From contig NZ_FXZC01000010.1 of NCBI RefSeq assembly GCF_900169275.1, positions 27,951 to 91,950 of the forward strand: a stretch of 64,000 bases of DNA, written 5' to 3'. Shown here one piece after another: positions 55,925 to 64,000 of this stretch; positions within the stretch are counted from its first letter, which is position 1; every line of letters begins with the position of its first letter. The notes under the pieces are model-generated. The model did not search any database, had not been told where the DNA came from, and saw only the letters and a program-made list of their open reading frames with translations. The stretch comes from Brevibacterium casei CIP 102111. Lineage in GTDB: Bacteria; Actinomycetota; Actinomycetes; Actinomycetales; Brevibacteriaceae. The position numbers and the translations under genes are program-made.

Positions 55925-56299
55925 TGGAGATGGCGGGAATCGAACCCGCGTCCGTCGGCAGATTGTCAGGACTTCTCCGGGCGCAGTTCGTGAAGCAGTC
56001 TCTTAGGTTCTGGCCATCGCACGAACACGTAGACCAACGAACGGAGTTGGGTAAGAGTCCCTCAGATGCCCCCAACGTGCATCTGAAGCAGTGGCCCCTT
56101 AAGCGACGCCAGGATCTAGAGCAGAGGCAACTCTAGGCTGACGGATTCGCAGCTCGCGCTCTATCAGGCAGCGAGGGCGAAATCGGTGCGGTTTTCAGAT
56201 TTAGCACCTATTGTTTTGCAGAGGACATTAACGAGATGACTCTGCATTCTCGGCCCGCTTCTCCCGACGCAGTGTCCAACGTCGAAACCGATCATCCCC
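55925..56299 (-). ncRNA. ssrA: Transfer-messenger RNA (tmRNA)
   Basis: Rescues stalled ribosomes with SmpB. The 5' end (minus strand) reads GGGGATGATCGGTTTCGAC and pairs with the 3' CATCTCC, forming the acceptor stem; the T arm is GCGGGTTCGATTCCCGC. The tag frame (56205-56167) encodes AKSENRTDFALAA followed by TGA TAG, giving with the charged Ala an AAKSENRTDFALAA tag. The CCA end is not encoded (CAA follows). It lies downstream of smpB, the usual pairing. Confidence 0.93.
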
Positions 56300-56455
56300 A
56301 TATTCTGTTGCCAATCCTGTCCATGTCACCTGCGCTGACAGGTTCCATCGGACAGGAACACCAGCATACTCTCTCAACACCGGCCGATCCAATTGCATTC
56401 CCGACCGGTGGCGGAAACCGCTCAGAGGTGCTGATCGTTCAGAGGCACTTTCCGC

Positions 56456-56926
56456 TCAGAGATACTGCTTGGACTTCATCGCGCGCTCGGCTTCGCGCTT
56501 GTCCTGGGCTTCGCGCAGCGACTGGCGCTTGTCCCACTCGCGCTTGCCGCGGGCGAGGGCGATCTCGACCTTGACCCGGGAACCGTCGAAGTAGAGTTCG
56601 AGCGGGATGAGGGTGCGTCCGGACTCCTTGACCTTCTGGGAGATCTTGAGGATCTCCTCGCGGTGGAGCAGGAGCTTGCGGCGGCGCCTCGCGGCGTGGT
56701 TCGTCCAGGTCCCCTGGAGGTACTCGGGGATGTAGACGTTCTCGAGCCACGCCTCGTTCTGGAAGATGAGGGCGAAGCCGTCGGTGAGCGAGGCACGGCC
56801 CTCGCGCAGGGACTTCACCTCGGTCCCGGTGAGGACGAGTCCGGCCTCCCACGTGTCCTCGATGTGGTAGTCGTGGCGTGCCTTGCGATTGCGCGCAATG
56901 ACCTTCTTGCCCGTGTCCTTCGCCAT
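56456..56926 (-). CDS. smpB: SsrA-binding protein
   Basis: A 156-residue OB-fold RNA-binding protein delivering tmRNA to stalled ribosomes. Typical elements are [36 protein letters not shown] and the C-terminal basic tail [19 protein letters not shown], which occupies the mRNA channel. It lies 156 bases upstream of ssrA on the same strand, behind the ftsEX/M23 genes. Confidence 0.96.
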   Translation of the reverse strand: MAKDTGKKVIARNRKARHDYHIEDTWEAGLVLTGTEVKSLREGRASLTDGFALIFQNEAWLENVYIPEYLQGTWTNHAARRRRKLLLHREEILKISQKVKESGRTLIPLELYFDGSRVKVEIALARGKREWDKRQSLREAQDKREAERAMKSKQYL

Positions 56927-57033
56927 GGTCGGCCTCCTCTCAGCTCTCCTCCGACAGCGCCTGTCACATGCGATACCGTCGTCGCACGCAGACCCACAAG
57001 TCTATCGCATGTACCGCACCCGGGGTACCCGGC

Positions 57034-58263
57034 TCAGGAGATGAACGGCATCGCGTCGACGTAGCCGCCGTTCTCCATGATCTCGAAGTGGAGGTGGCAG
57101 CCGGTCGAGGCACCCGTCGTTCCCGAGATCGAGATGACGTCGCCCTTCTTCACCTTCTGCCCGTCGCGGACCTTGACGTTCGTGTTGTGGTTGTACGTCG
57201 AGGCGATCGACTTGCCCTTGATCTTGCCGTGGGAGATGACGACGCGGTTGCCGTAGCCGCCGGCCCAGCCGGCGGAGACGACGATGCCGTCGCCGGCAGC
57301 GCGGATCGGGGTGCCGCAGGGGACGCCGAAGTCGGTGCCGGTGTGGAGTTTGCGGTTGCCGGTGATCGGGTGGATGCGGTAGCCGAACTGCGAGGTGATC
57401 GGGAAGCCCTTGGCCGGATTGGCGAGCACGCCGTCACCGTAGACGAAGTTGCCTTTCTTCTCCTGCTCCTTCTCCCACTCGCGGACCTTCTTCGCCAGCC
57501 GGTCCTGCTCGGCCTTCTCGTCGGCGAGCTGCTGTTCGGTCTTGTCCTTGTTGTCCGAGATCGTCTGCTCGGCGGCGTCTTTGGCGGAGATGAGGTCGCT
57601 TAAGTCGTCGGCCTTCTTCTTCGCCTCGGCCTGCGCGGCCTCCTTGGCGATGACCGCCTCGGCGGCTTCGTCCTTGAGGTCGGAGATCTCGTCGGTGACC
57701 CCGGACAGGCGCTCTTCGTTGTTCTGGTTGAGCGCCCGCTGCTCCGAGAGGTTGTCGATCGTGCGCTGCTGGGAGCGCACGGCCGAGTCGACGCGGCCGA
57801 TGCCGCCGTCGGCGCTCGTGCCCTGCGCCATCTGCAGGAGCATCGCGAGGTCGGAGGTGATCCCGGAGTTCTGGTAGGCCTGGCGCCCGATCCGGGCCGC
57901 TGACGTGCGGTGCTTCTCGATCTCCTCGGCGCCGTCCTTGATCTGCTCCTTGAGGTCGGACTGCGCATTCTCCGCCGAGGTGAGGCGGGCGGCGAGATCC
58001 TCGTCCTTCTCGATCGCCTCGGCGAGGGCATCGTCGGCCTGCTGGGAGGCCTCCTCTGCGGCGGGGAGGGCCTCCTTCGCCTCGTCGCGTTCGGCGATGA
58101 CCCGGGCGAGCTCCTCGTCGAGTCCCTCGAACTCCTGCTGGAGTTCCTTGACCCGATCGTCGACTTTGCTCTTGTCGTCGCGGGGGTCGGCCGTCGCCGA
58201 GGTGGCCGGCAGGACGATCGCGAGCACCGCGGCCGTGAGGAGAAGGGGAAGCCTGCGTCTCAT
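57034..58263 (-). CDS. M23-family peptidase with coiled coil
   Basis: A 409-residue exported protein: signal peptide (residues 1-25, ending SATADPRD), a long coiled coil (about 30-270; KSKVDDRVKELQQEFEGLDE, then repeated Glu/Asp/Ala heptads), and a LytM endopeptidase domain (HTGTDFGVPCGTP; GCHLHFEIMENGG, both metal-ligand motifs intact). Encoded one base after ftsX, it is probably the FtsEX-activated peptidoglycan hydrolase that acts at division, analogous to RipC or EnvC-type partners. Confidence 0.88.
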   Translation of the reverse strand: MRRRLPLLLTAAVLAIVLPATSATADPRDDKSKVDDRVKELQQEFEGLDEELARVIAERDEAKEALPAAEEASQQADDALAEAIEKDEDLAARLTSAENAQSDLKEQIKDGAEEIEKHRTSAARIGRQAYQNSGITSDLAMLLQMAQGTSADGGIGRVDSAVRSQQRTIDNLSEQRALNQNNEERLSGVTDEISDLKDEAAEAVIAKEAAQAEAKKKADDLSDLISAKDAAEQTISDNKDKTEQQLADEKAEQDRLAKKVREWEKEQEKKGNFVYGDGVLANPAKGFPITSQFGYRIHPITGNRKLHTGTDFGVPCGTPIRAAGDGIVVSAGWAGGYGNRVVISHGKIKGKSIASTYNHNTNVKVRDGQKVKKGDVISISGTTGASTGCHLHFEIMENGGYVDAMPFIS

Positions 58264-58264
58264 A

Positions 58265-59179
58265 TCAGACCTTCGTGTACTTGTTCAGGGTGATGAGCGA
58301 GGACGCTCCTGCCATGACCACGCCGATGGCGATGAGGATCGGGGCGACGATGAGGACGTCGACGCCGGAGACGAGGTTGAACCCGGTCGCCTGGTCCTGC
58401 AGCCAGCCGCTGACCCCGAAGTGGACGAGGAGGCCGAGGGCACCTGCCGACAGGGTCGCGCCGATCGCTGCGGCGATGACGCCCTCGAGGAGGAACGGGA
58501 GTTGGATGAAGGCGTTCGAGGCGCCGACGAGGCGCATGATGCCGGTCTCCCGACGCCGGGCGAACGCGGAGAGGCGGATCGTCGTGGCGATGAGCAGCAT
58601 CGCGCACAGGAGCATGATGCCGGCGATGACGACGGCGACGACGGTCGCGACGTTGAGGACTCCGAAGAGACGGTCGAGCAGCTGGTTCTGGTCGACGACC
58701 TCCTCGACGCCCTGGGTCGAGGAGAAGTACTCCTTGATGATCTCGTACTTCTCAGCGTCCTTGAGTTTGACCCGGAAGGACTCGTTCATGTCCTCCTCGG
58801 GCACGGTGCCCTCGAGGCTCGTGCCTTGGAACTGCTCTTGGAAGTGCTTGTACGCCTCGGACTTGTCCTCGAAGTAGACGGTGTCGACGTAGGGGGCGAG
58901 TTCGGGACCGGAGAGGGCGTCCTCGATGTTCTGCCGCTGTGCGTCCGTGACCTCGCCTTCGACGCAGTTCGTCGCCTCGGAGTCGGGCGGGCAGAGGAAG
59001 ATCGAGACCTGGACGCGGTCGTACCAGTAGTCCTTCATCTGTCCGACCTGCATCTGCAGGAGGATCGCGGCGCCGACGAAGAGGAGGGAGACGAAGGTGA
59101 CGAGGACGACCGAGAGCACCATCGAGAAGTTCTTCCTCAGGCCGGAGCCGACCTCGGAGAGGATGAAGCCCGCCCTCAT
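58265..59179 (-). CDS. ftsX: Cell-division ABC transporter permease
   Basis: A 304-residue protein with four transmembrane helices. The N-terminal helix ([20 protein letters not shown]) is followed by a large extracytoplasmic loop (about 45-170), typical of FtsX, that contacts the hydrolase. The remaining helices are in residues about 175-300. It overlaps ftsE by 4 bases and is followed after one base by the M23 gene. Confidence 0.95.
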   Translation of the reverse strand: MRAGFILSEVGSGLRKNFSMVLSVVLVTFVSLLFVGAAILLQMQVGQMKDYWYDRVQVSIFLCPPDSEATNCVEGEVTDAQRQNIEDALSGPELAPYVDTVYFEDKSEAYKHFQEQFQGTSLEGTVPEEDMNESFRVKLKDAEKYEIIKEYFSSTQGVEEVVDQNQLLDRLFGVLNVATVVAVVIAGIMLLCAMLLIATTIRLSAFARRRETGIMRLVGASNAFIQLPFLLEGVIAAAIGATLSAGALGLLVHFGVSGWLQDQATGFNLVSGVDVLIVAPILIAIGVVMAGASSLITLNKYTKV

Positions 59180-59865
59180 GAGGCGACTCCGTACGAGCCG
59201 TGCTCGACGTCGCGGACGATGCGGCCCTCGGAGAGTTCGATGACGCGCTTGGCCATGCGGTTGACGATCTCGCCGTCGTGGGTGGCCATGAGGACGGTCG
59301 TGCCGTTGCGGTTGATCTTCTCGAGCACGGCCATGATGTCGGCACTCGTCGCCGGGTCGAGGTTGCCGGTGGGCTCGTCGGCGAGCAGGATGCCGGGCTT
59401 GTTGACGACCGCGCGGGCGATCGCGACGCGCTGCTGCTCACCGCCGGAGAGCTCGTGCGGGTAGCGCTTCTGCTTGCCGGCCAGTCCCACGGTCTCGAGG
59501 ACGTCGGGGACGAGTGTCGACATCGCCGCGCGTGACTTCCCGATGACCTGAAGGGCGAAGGAGACGTTGGCAAAGACGGTCTTGTTCGGCAGCAGTCGGA
59601 AGTCCTGGAAGACCGTGCCGATGCCTCGGCGGAGGTAGGGCACGCGCCATGAGGGCATCTTCACGACCGATTTGCCGGCTACCGTGATGCGGCCCTTCGT
59701 CGGGACCTCCTCCCGGAGGATGAGGCGGATGACCGTCGACTTGCCCGACCCCGAGGCTCCGACGAGGAACACGAATTCCCCGCGGTCGGCCGTGAACGAG
59801 ATGTCGTCGAGGGCCTTGCGGGTGCGGGTGTCGTAGGACTTCGAAACGGAGTCGAATGTGATCAA
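59176..59865 (-). CDS. ftsE: Cell-division ABC transporter ATPase
   Basis: A 229-residue ATPase. Walker A is GASGSGKST (36-44), the signature LSGGEQQR, and Walker [18 protein letters not shown] at 59865 ([20 protein letters not shown]) gives the family-typical length; an upstream GTG at 59907 would add 14 residues not seen in relatives. With FtsX it couples ATP hydrolysis to peptidoglycan hydrolase activation at the septum. Confidence 0.95.
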   Translation of the reverse strand: MITFDSVSKSYDTRTRKALDDISFTADRGEFVFLVGASGSGKSTVIRLILREEVPTKGRITVAGKSVVKMPSWRVPYLRRGIGTVFQDFRLLPNKTVFANVSFALQVIGKSRAAMSTLVPDVLETVGLAGKQKRYPHELSGGEQQRVAIARAVVNKPGILLADEPTGNLDPATSADIMAVLEKINRNGTTVLMATHDGEIVNRMAKRVIELSEGRIVRDVEHGSYGVAS

Positions 59866-60081
59866 GAGGGTCTTCAATCGTGTCGCGGATGGCTCGGCCG
59901 CTTCCACTGTACGTAACAGTTCCGTGATGTTCGGGGAGGCGGCTGGGCGTGTGTTGCGCGTCTGATGAAGTTCACAGTCGCGGCTGTTGCGGGGTCGGCG
60001 GCGGCTGGCGGCACAGCGGTCGGCAGCGGGACTGCCGCCGCTGCGACGGTCACCGCTGTCACGGTCACCGGCGTGCGGAGG

Positions 60082-61200
60082 TCACTCCTCCTCGGCGTTC
60101 TCCTGCTGCTTGCGCCAGCGGATGCCCGCCTCGATGAGGCCGTCGAGGTCGCCGTCGAAGACGGCCTGGGGGTTGTTGACCTCGTAGCCGGTGCGCAGAT
60201 CCTTGACCATCTGGTATGGGTGCGTGACGTAGGAGCGCATCTGGTCGCCCCAGCTCGCCTTGATGTCGCCCGCGAGTTCCTTCTTCTGCGCGGCCTCCTC
60301 CTGGCGCTTGCGCTCGAGGAGTCGGGACTGGAGGACGCGCATCGCGGCCTCGCGGTTCTGGATCTGGGACTTCTCGTTCTGCATGCTCACGACGACGCCG
60401 GTCGGGATGTGCGTGATGCGCACCGCCGAGTCGGTCGTGTTCACCGACTGCCCGCCGGGGCCCGAGGAGCGGTAGACGTCGATGCGGAGGTCGTTCTCGT
60501 CGACCTCGATGTGGTCGGTCGACTCGATGAGCGGGACCACCTCGACGGCGGCGAAGGAGGTCTGGCGGCGGCCCTGGTTGTCGAAGGGGCTGATGCGCAC
60601 GAGGCGGTGGGTGCCGGCTTCGACCGACAGGGTGCCGTACGCGTACGGGGCGTTGACCTGGATCGTCGCGGACTTGATGCCCGCGCCTTCGGCGTAGGAC
60701 GTGTCGAGTTCCTGGACGTTGTAGCCGCGGCCCTCGGCCCAGCGAATGTACATGCGGATGAGCATCTGAGCCCAGTCCGTGGCGTCGTCGCCGCCGGCGC
60801 CGGAGCGGACGGTGACGACGGCGGAGCGCTCGTCGTACTCGCCGGAGAGGAGGGTCGAGATCTCGAGTTCGCTCAGCTGGTCCTTGAGCTTGGCGATGTC
60901 GCGTTCGGCTTCGACGAGGGAGTCCGAATCGCCTTCGGCCTCGGACATCTCGATGAGGAGCTCGGCGTCGTCGATGCGCTCGCCGAACTTCTCAAGCTTC
61001 TCGAGCGTGCCCTGCTTGTGGGAGAGCTTGGCCGAGGTCTTCTGCGCCGAATCGGGGTCGTCCCAGAACGAGGGGGCCGACGCTTCCTCCGTGAGCTCGG
61101 CGACCTCGTCCCGCAGCGTCGGCAGGTCGGAGACGTCGAGGATCGCCTGGTAGGTCTGGCGGAGGTTGGCGATTTCGGAAGCGTGATCAGTCGTGGCCAT
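60082..61200 (-). CDS. prfB: Peptide chain release factor 2
   Basis: A 372-residue class I release factor recognising UGA and UAA. The peptidyl-hydrolase motif is [15 protein letters not shown], and the stop-recognition tripeptide SPF is in [13 protein letters not shown]. The reading frame is continuous from the ATG, so the programmed +1 frameshift of many bacteria is absent, as is common in actinobacteria. It starts the ftsEX neighbourhood, separated from ftsE by about 216 bases. Confidence 0.96.
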   Translation of the reverse strand: MATTDHASEIANLRQTYQAILDVSDLPTLRDEVAELTEEASAPSFWDDPDSAQKTSAKLSHKQGTLEKLEKFGERIDDAELLIEMSEAEGDSDSLVEAERDIAKLKDQLSELEISTLLSGEYDERSAVVTVRSGAGGDDATDWAQMLIRMYIRWAEGRGYNVQELDTSYAEGAGIKSATIQVNAPYAYGTLSVEAGTHRLVRISPFDNQGRRQTSFAAVEVVPLIESTDHIEVDENDLRIDVYRSSGPGGQSVNTTDSAVRITHIPTGVVVSMQNEKSQIQNREAAMRVLQSRLLERKRQEEAAQKKELAGDIKASWGDQMRSYVTHPYQMVKDLRTGYEVNNPQAVFDGDLDGLIEAGIRWRKQQENAEEE

Positions 61201-61262
61201 AATGCCTCGATTCTAGTCCATGGGCGGGTGGTGTCGTTCATCGTGCGTGGGCGCCTCCCACC

Positions 61263-61366
61263 CATTGCAGACGGGAGCTGCCGCTCTTGGCGGGCGGGAG
61301 GTGCCGTCGTTTGCGGACGGGTCGCGCCGTTGTTTGCGGGCGGGTCGTGCCGTTGTTTGCGTACGG
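61263..61366. repeat. 23-bp imperfect tandem repeats upstream of prfB
   Basis: About five copies with a period of 22-24 bp; the last three start at 61310, 61333 and 61356 with the core TTTGCGGGCGGGTCGTGCCG. They lie between prfB and the VanZ-like gene and are not coding in any convincing frame. Confidence 0.7.
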
Positions 61367-61481
61367 AGGCTGACCGAGCCCCTCGCCGAGGCGGTGGGAG
61401 CGCCGGCGGCGGGCACCGCATAGGATTCGTGTGCGACGACGCCCCGCCAGAAACCGACACCCCGCCACCTAAGGGCCACGA

Positions 61482-62039
61482 TTGACGCGATATCTCCATG
61501 CACTGCCATACGCCCTGCCTGCGTTCGGAATCGGGCTCGCCATTGCCTTCGTCGTTGCGACGCACCTCGCGCGCCGCCTCGGCGAACGTCGGGTTCCGAT
61601 CTTCTGCTGGCTGTCGAGCCTCGCCCTGGTGGCGTCGCTGACACTGACGCCGTCAGGCCACGCGCGATCGGCAGAGGCCGCCCTGCCATCCTCGGGGGTC
61701 TGGATCTGGGCTCTGCCGAACCTCGGTGCCTTCGCAGGAGTGAACTGGCAGTCGATGAACCTGCTCATGTTCCTTCCTCTCGGCATCGCATGCGGACTGC
61801 TCACCCGCCGCAGCACCATCGCTTGGGGCACCGTTGCGGCATTCGCGGTTTCGGTTCTCGTCGAGCTGATCCAGTATGCGGCACCCGTGCTGGCGAGGTC
61901 GCAGTTCAATTCAGCGACAGTCCTCATCGGCTGGATGGGCATCATTGGCGGCCTGACCGTGACCCTGATCCTGCGGTGGCTGCTGGCAAAGGGCATGGAA
62001 CGACGGCATCGGGAGCCATCCACGGTTGACTCTCCGTGA
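61482..62039 (+). CDS. VanZ-like membrane protein
   Basis: A 185-residue protein with four to five transmembrane helices. It matches the VanZ-like layout: helix 1 (ALPAFGIGLAIAFVVATHLA), helix 2 before LTLTPSGHARS, then NWQSMNLLMFLPLGIACGLL, the acidic helix FAVSVLVELIQYAAPVLARS and a final helix. VanZ proteins give low teicoplanin resistance in enterococci, but most family members have unknown roles. A TTG start at 61482 is used; no better start exists nearby. Confidence 0.7.
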   Translation: MTRYLHALPYALPAFGIGLAIAFVVATHLARRLGERRVPIFCWLSSLALVASLTLTPSGHARSAEAALPSSGVWIWALPNLGAFAGVNWQSMNLLMFLPLGIACGLLTRRSTIAWGTVAAFAVSVLVELIQYAAPVLARSQFNSATVLIGWMGIIGGLTVTLILRWLLAKGMERRHREPSTVDSP

Positions 62040-62309
62040 CATCGTTACGGCCCATCTGTTCAGACCTTGACCACCGGTGCGCGGGCCGTGACTTTCGCTC
62101 GCCCGCACCAACACAACCACGCCTGATTCTCGTGTCAGTGCCGTCTGCCACCATAGAAACACAACAACACACAGACCACCACCACAGAACAAGAGGCCAT
62201 CCACACACCCCCTCAAACACGCAACCACGATCTCCATTCCCATTCCGTACGACCCGATCCCCCTGCACCGCTCTTCCCCGACAACGACGTCAGAGACAGG
62301 TGACACACC

Positions 62310-63873
62310 ATGCGCGACACCACCGCTGATCTCAGCGGACCCGACGACCCCACCACGGGTGCCCCCACCCCGGTCGCTTCGTCGCGCTACACCCTGCACC
62401 TGGGATCGAACCTCACCGACCTCGCCACCGCCTCCACCACCGCCGACCTCGCCCACCTCACCGTCTTCGAACTCACCGCCGGCCACATCCTCGCCGAGAT
62501 CATCCACGACCACGACCACCCCACCCCCACCGACGGAACCCCCTACCGGTTCGCCACCATCGCCGAAACCCTCAACCGCCACAACGGACAACCGGACTCC
62601 AGCCACGTCGCAAACGATGCCCCTACCCGACCTGAATCAGCCGACGCCACATCGAACACTGCCCCTTCCGCACCCGCAGATTCCGGTCACGTCCCCGTCC
62701 CCGCTGACGAATCAGGATCACCCCGGCTTTCAGCACCGGCAGACTCGACGATCGAACACCCCACAATCCAGGACCTGCCCGACTTCCCCGGATTTACCCC
62801 CGACACGACCTTCTCAGCGTGGGTCCATGACCACGTCGCCACCGAACACCTCGGGGCGATCTCCACGATCCTCGGCACCACCACCGCCCGAACCTACCGC
62901 CACCTCACCCAAGCTGTGACCCTCATCCACGGACTCCCCCGCTTCACCGCCCGTGCCCGCTCCAGCGAGTTCACCCTCGCCCACATGATCACCGCCGCCG
63001 ACCTCTGCCAAACCGTGGCCCTCGAACACCTCCCCCGCCTCGACCAGCACCTGGCCACCAGACGTGCCGATGTCACCAGTGACACCCTGCGCACCGGGCT
63101 GCGCAAACTCATCCACCTCCTCCAAACCCCCGACGACCGGTCCCACATCGCCGCCCAGCGCCGCCGCGTCGACGTCGATACCTTCGGCAACGGCACCGCC
63201 TGCCTGTCCATCACCGCCCCCGCTGATGAAATCCATGCCGCCTACGCCCGCGTGAACGCCATGGCCCGTGCCATCCACAACGGTCAAACCACCACCCTCA
63301 ACCTCCCCGCCGGGGTCGAGATCATCGACGAGCGCACCATCAGCGCCCTCATGTGCGACATGTTCCTCCGCCCCCACCCGAAACTGGCCATCCGAGTCCG
63401 CGAACTCGACCCCATCACCGGCATCGAAACCCACCGAGAAACCCCGCTCCTCGATGAGAACGGGGAACCCCGGTTCCACTATGACGACACCACCATCACC
63501 GGACTCACCGACCTCCTCACCCCCGACCGTGCAGCCGAGGCGAACATGACCGGCACTGCCGCATCGCTGTCCCCAGCCGCAGACCAATCCAAAGCGGCAC
63601 AAACGCAGACGCCGCCGGTCGGCACCCACGCCTCAGCAACCGCAACGAACGGAATCGAAGCACGGGGAACCGAACCAGATGGAACCGACCCTGCAGCCAC
63701 CACCATTGAGTCCCCCTACCCACCTGGGGCATCGTTCTTCCCCCACGGCCGCCCCCAACCGGTAGTACTCGAGTACGCCATCCTCGTCGACATGGAATCC
63801 GGGCCCGAGGCGATGCGCAACCAGGCCGGAGTCATCGTCACCGTCCCCTTCCTCACCCTCACCGGCGACGCCA
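62310..63873 (+). pseudogene. DUF222/HNH-type endonuclease gene, cut by IS
   Basis: The frame opens at the ATG at 62310 and continues without a stop to the window end, but family-like sequence ends at 63873 where the IS begins. It resembles the DUF222 proteins that usually end in an HNH nuclease domain, abundant in Brevibacterium and relatives: helical N-region (HLTVFELTAGHILAEIIHDH), a Pro/Ala/Ser linker (about 100-160), then TTARTYRHLTQAVTLIHGLP. The HNH part is missing, separated by the insertion. It is 522 residues before the junction. Confidence 0.75.
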
Positions 63874-64000
63874 TGAATCGCCCCGGGGATAATAGAGGCA
63901 GGGAGATTGGAAGAAGGAGATTCTCTCTTGCCAGTGAAATACACCGACGAACTCAAGGCTCGCGCCGTCGAACTCGTCATTCATGCTCAGGCCGATCCGG
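63874..64000 (+). mobile_element. IS3-family element, left end, truncated by window
   Basis: The junction sequence TGAATCGCCCCGGGG is typical of IS3-family left inverted repeats (TGAACCGCCCCGG pattern), and a transposase reading frame starts 54 bases later. The right end and target-site duplication lie outside the window. Confidence 0.75.
63928..64000 (+). CDS. IS3-family transposase OrfA, N-terminal fragment
   Basis: The first 24 codons of an IS3-type OrfA (PVKYTDELKARAVELVIHAQ), the start of its helix-turn-helix domain. The TTG start is preceded by AAGAAGGAGA; a GTG two codons on is an alternative. OrfB and the right IR are beyond the window. Confidence 0.8.
   Translation, partial: MPVKYTDELKARAVELVIHAQADP

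Noticed and set aside
55918..56136. A small protein across the tmRNA 3' region
   Set aside because: The open frame is on the opposite strand of the tmRNA; conserved tmRNA ends and tag explain the sequence.
60082..61200. A programmed frameshift in prfB
   Set aside because: The frame is uninterrupted from the ATG through the GGQ motif, with no internal early UGA.

Overview
The window is a high-GC chromosome segment from an actinobacterium, most likely a Micrococcales member close to Brevibacterium. The evidence is the strong G/C third-codon preference, GTG and TTG starts, the actinobacterial-type nrdHIEF operon with NrdR-like boxes, DnaA-like boxes of the TTGTCCACA type, the sdhCDAB and sucCD genes, LPXTG surface proteins and a DUF222/HNH-type gene. 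The genus is inferred; the phylum-level call is secure.

Layout. 0-5 kb: a lower-GC edge with one unrecognised gene, an ArsR/SRPBCC pair, SnoaL and TfoX-N small proteins, a Clp-N/SRPBCC fusion paired with a small HTH protein, a GNAT and a GAP-family membrane protein. 5-9.3 kb: a TetR gene divergent from a YtcJ-type amidohydrolase and an APC permease, with a perfect dyad between them. 9.3-14 kb: RsmC/RlmG-like methyltransferase, UspA, threonine aldolase and an LPXTG adhesin with a Thr/Pro-rich stalk. 14-18 kb: sucCD divergent from marR-GNAT. 18-26 kb: adenosine deaminase beside a BMP-type nucleoside-binding lipoprotein, an M20 amidohydrolase, a Cys-rich HTH regulator divergent from flavohaemoglobin, and a mannose-1-phosphate guanylyltransferase. 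26-31 kb: sdhCDAB and a D,D-carboxypeptidase. 31-37.6 kb: two small genes with strong ribosome-binding sites, a FUSC-like membrane protein, nrdHIEF, then a 490-bp control region rich in NrdR-like and DnaA-like boxes. 37.6-43 kb: a Bat-like operon (MoxR, DUF58, helper, two VWA proteins, TPR protein). 43-50 kb: an HisC-like aminotransferase, then PucR divergent from agmatinase, a ThDP enzyme and an SSS symporter.

50-54 kb holds the most interesting unit. It is a tightly overlapped minus-strand operon of three exported proteins, of which the two small ones share an ARWYDEA motif straight after the signal hydrophobic core, followed by an LPXTG-anchored protein and a dedicated S26B (SipW-like) signal peptidase. 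It looks like an actinobacterial counterpart of the TasA/SipW fibre system. An intercistronic hairpin follows the first gene, and a duplicated 15-bp dyad lies in an unusually AT-rich upstream region.

54-62 kb: a second ThDP enzyme, tmRNA (ssrA) with a readable tag, smpB, an M23 peptidase with ftsX and ftsE, prfB and a VanZ-like protein. The right edge is a DUF222-type gene cut by the left end of an IS3-family element, which runs off the window.
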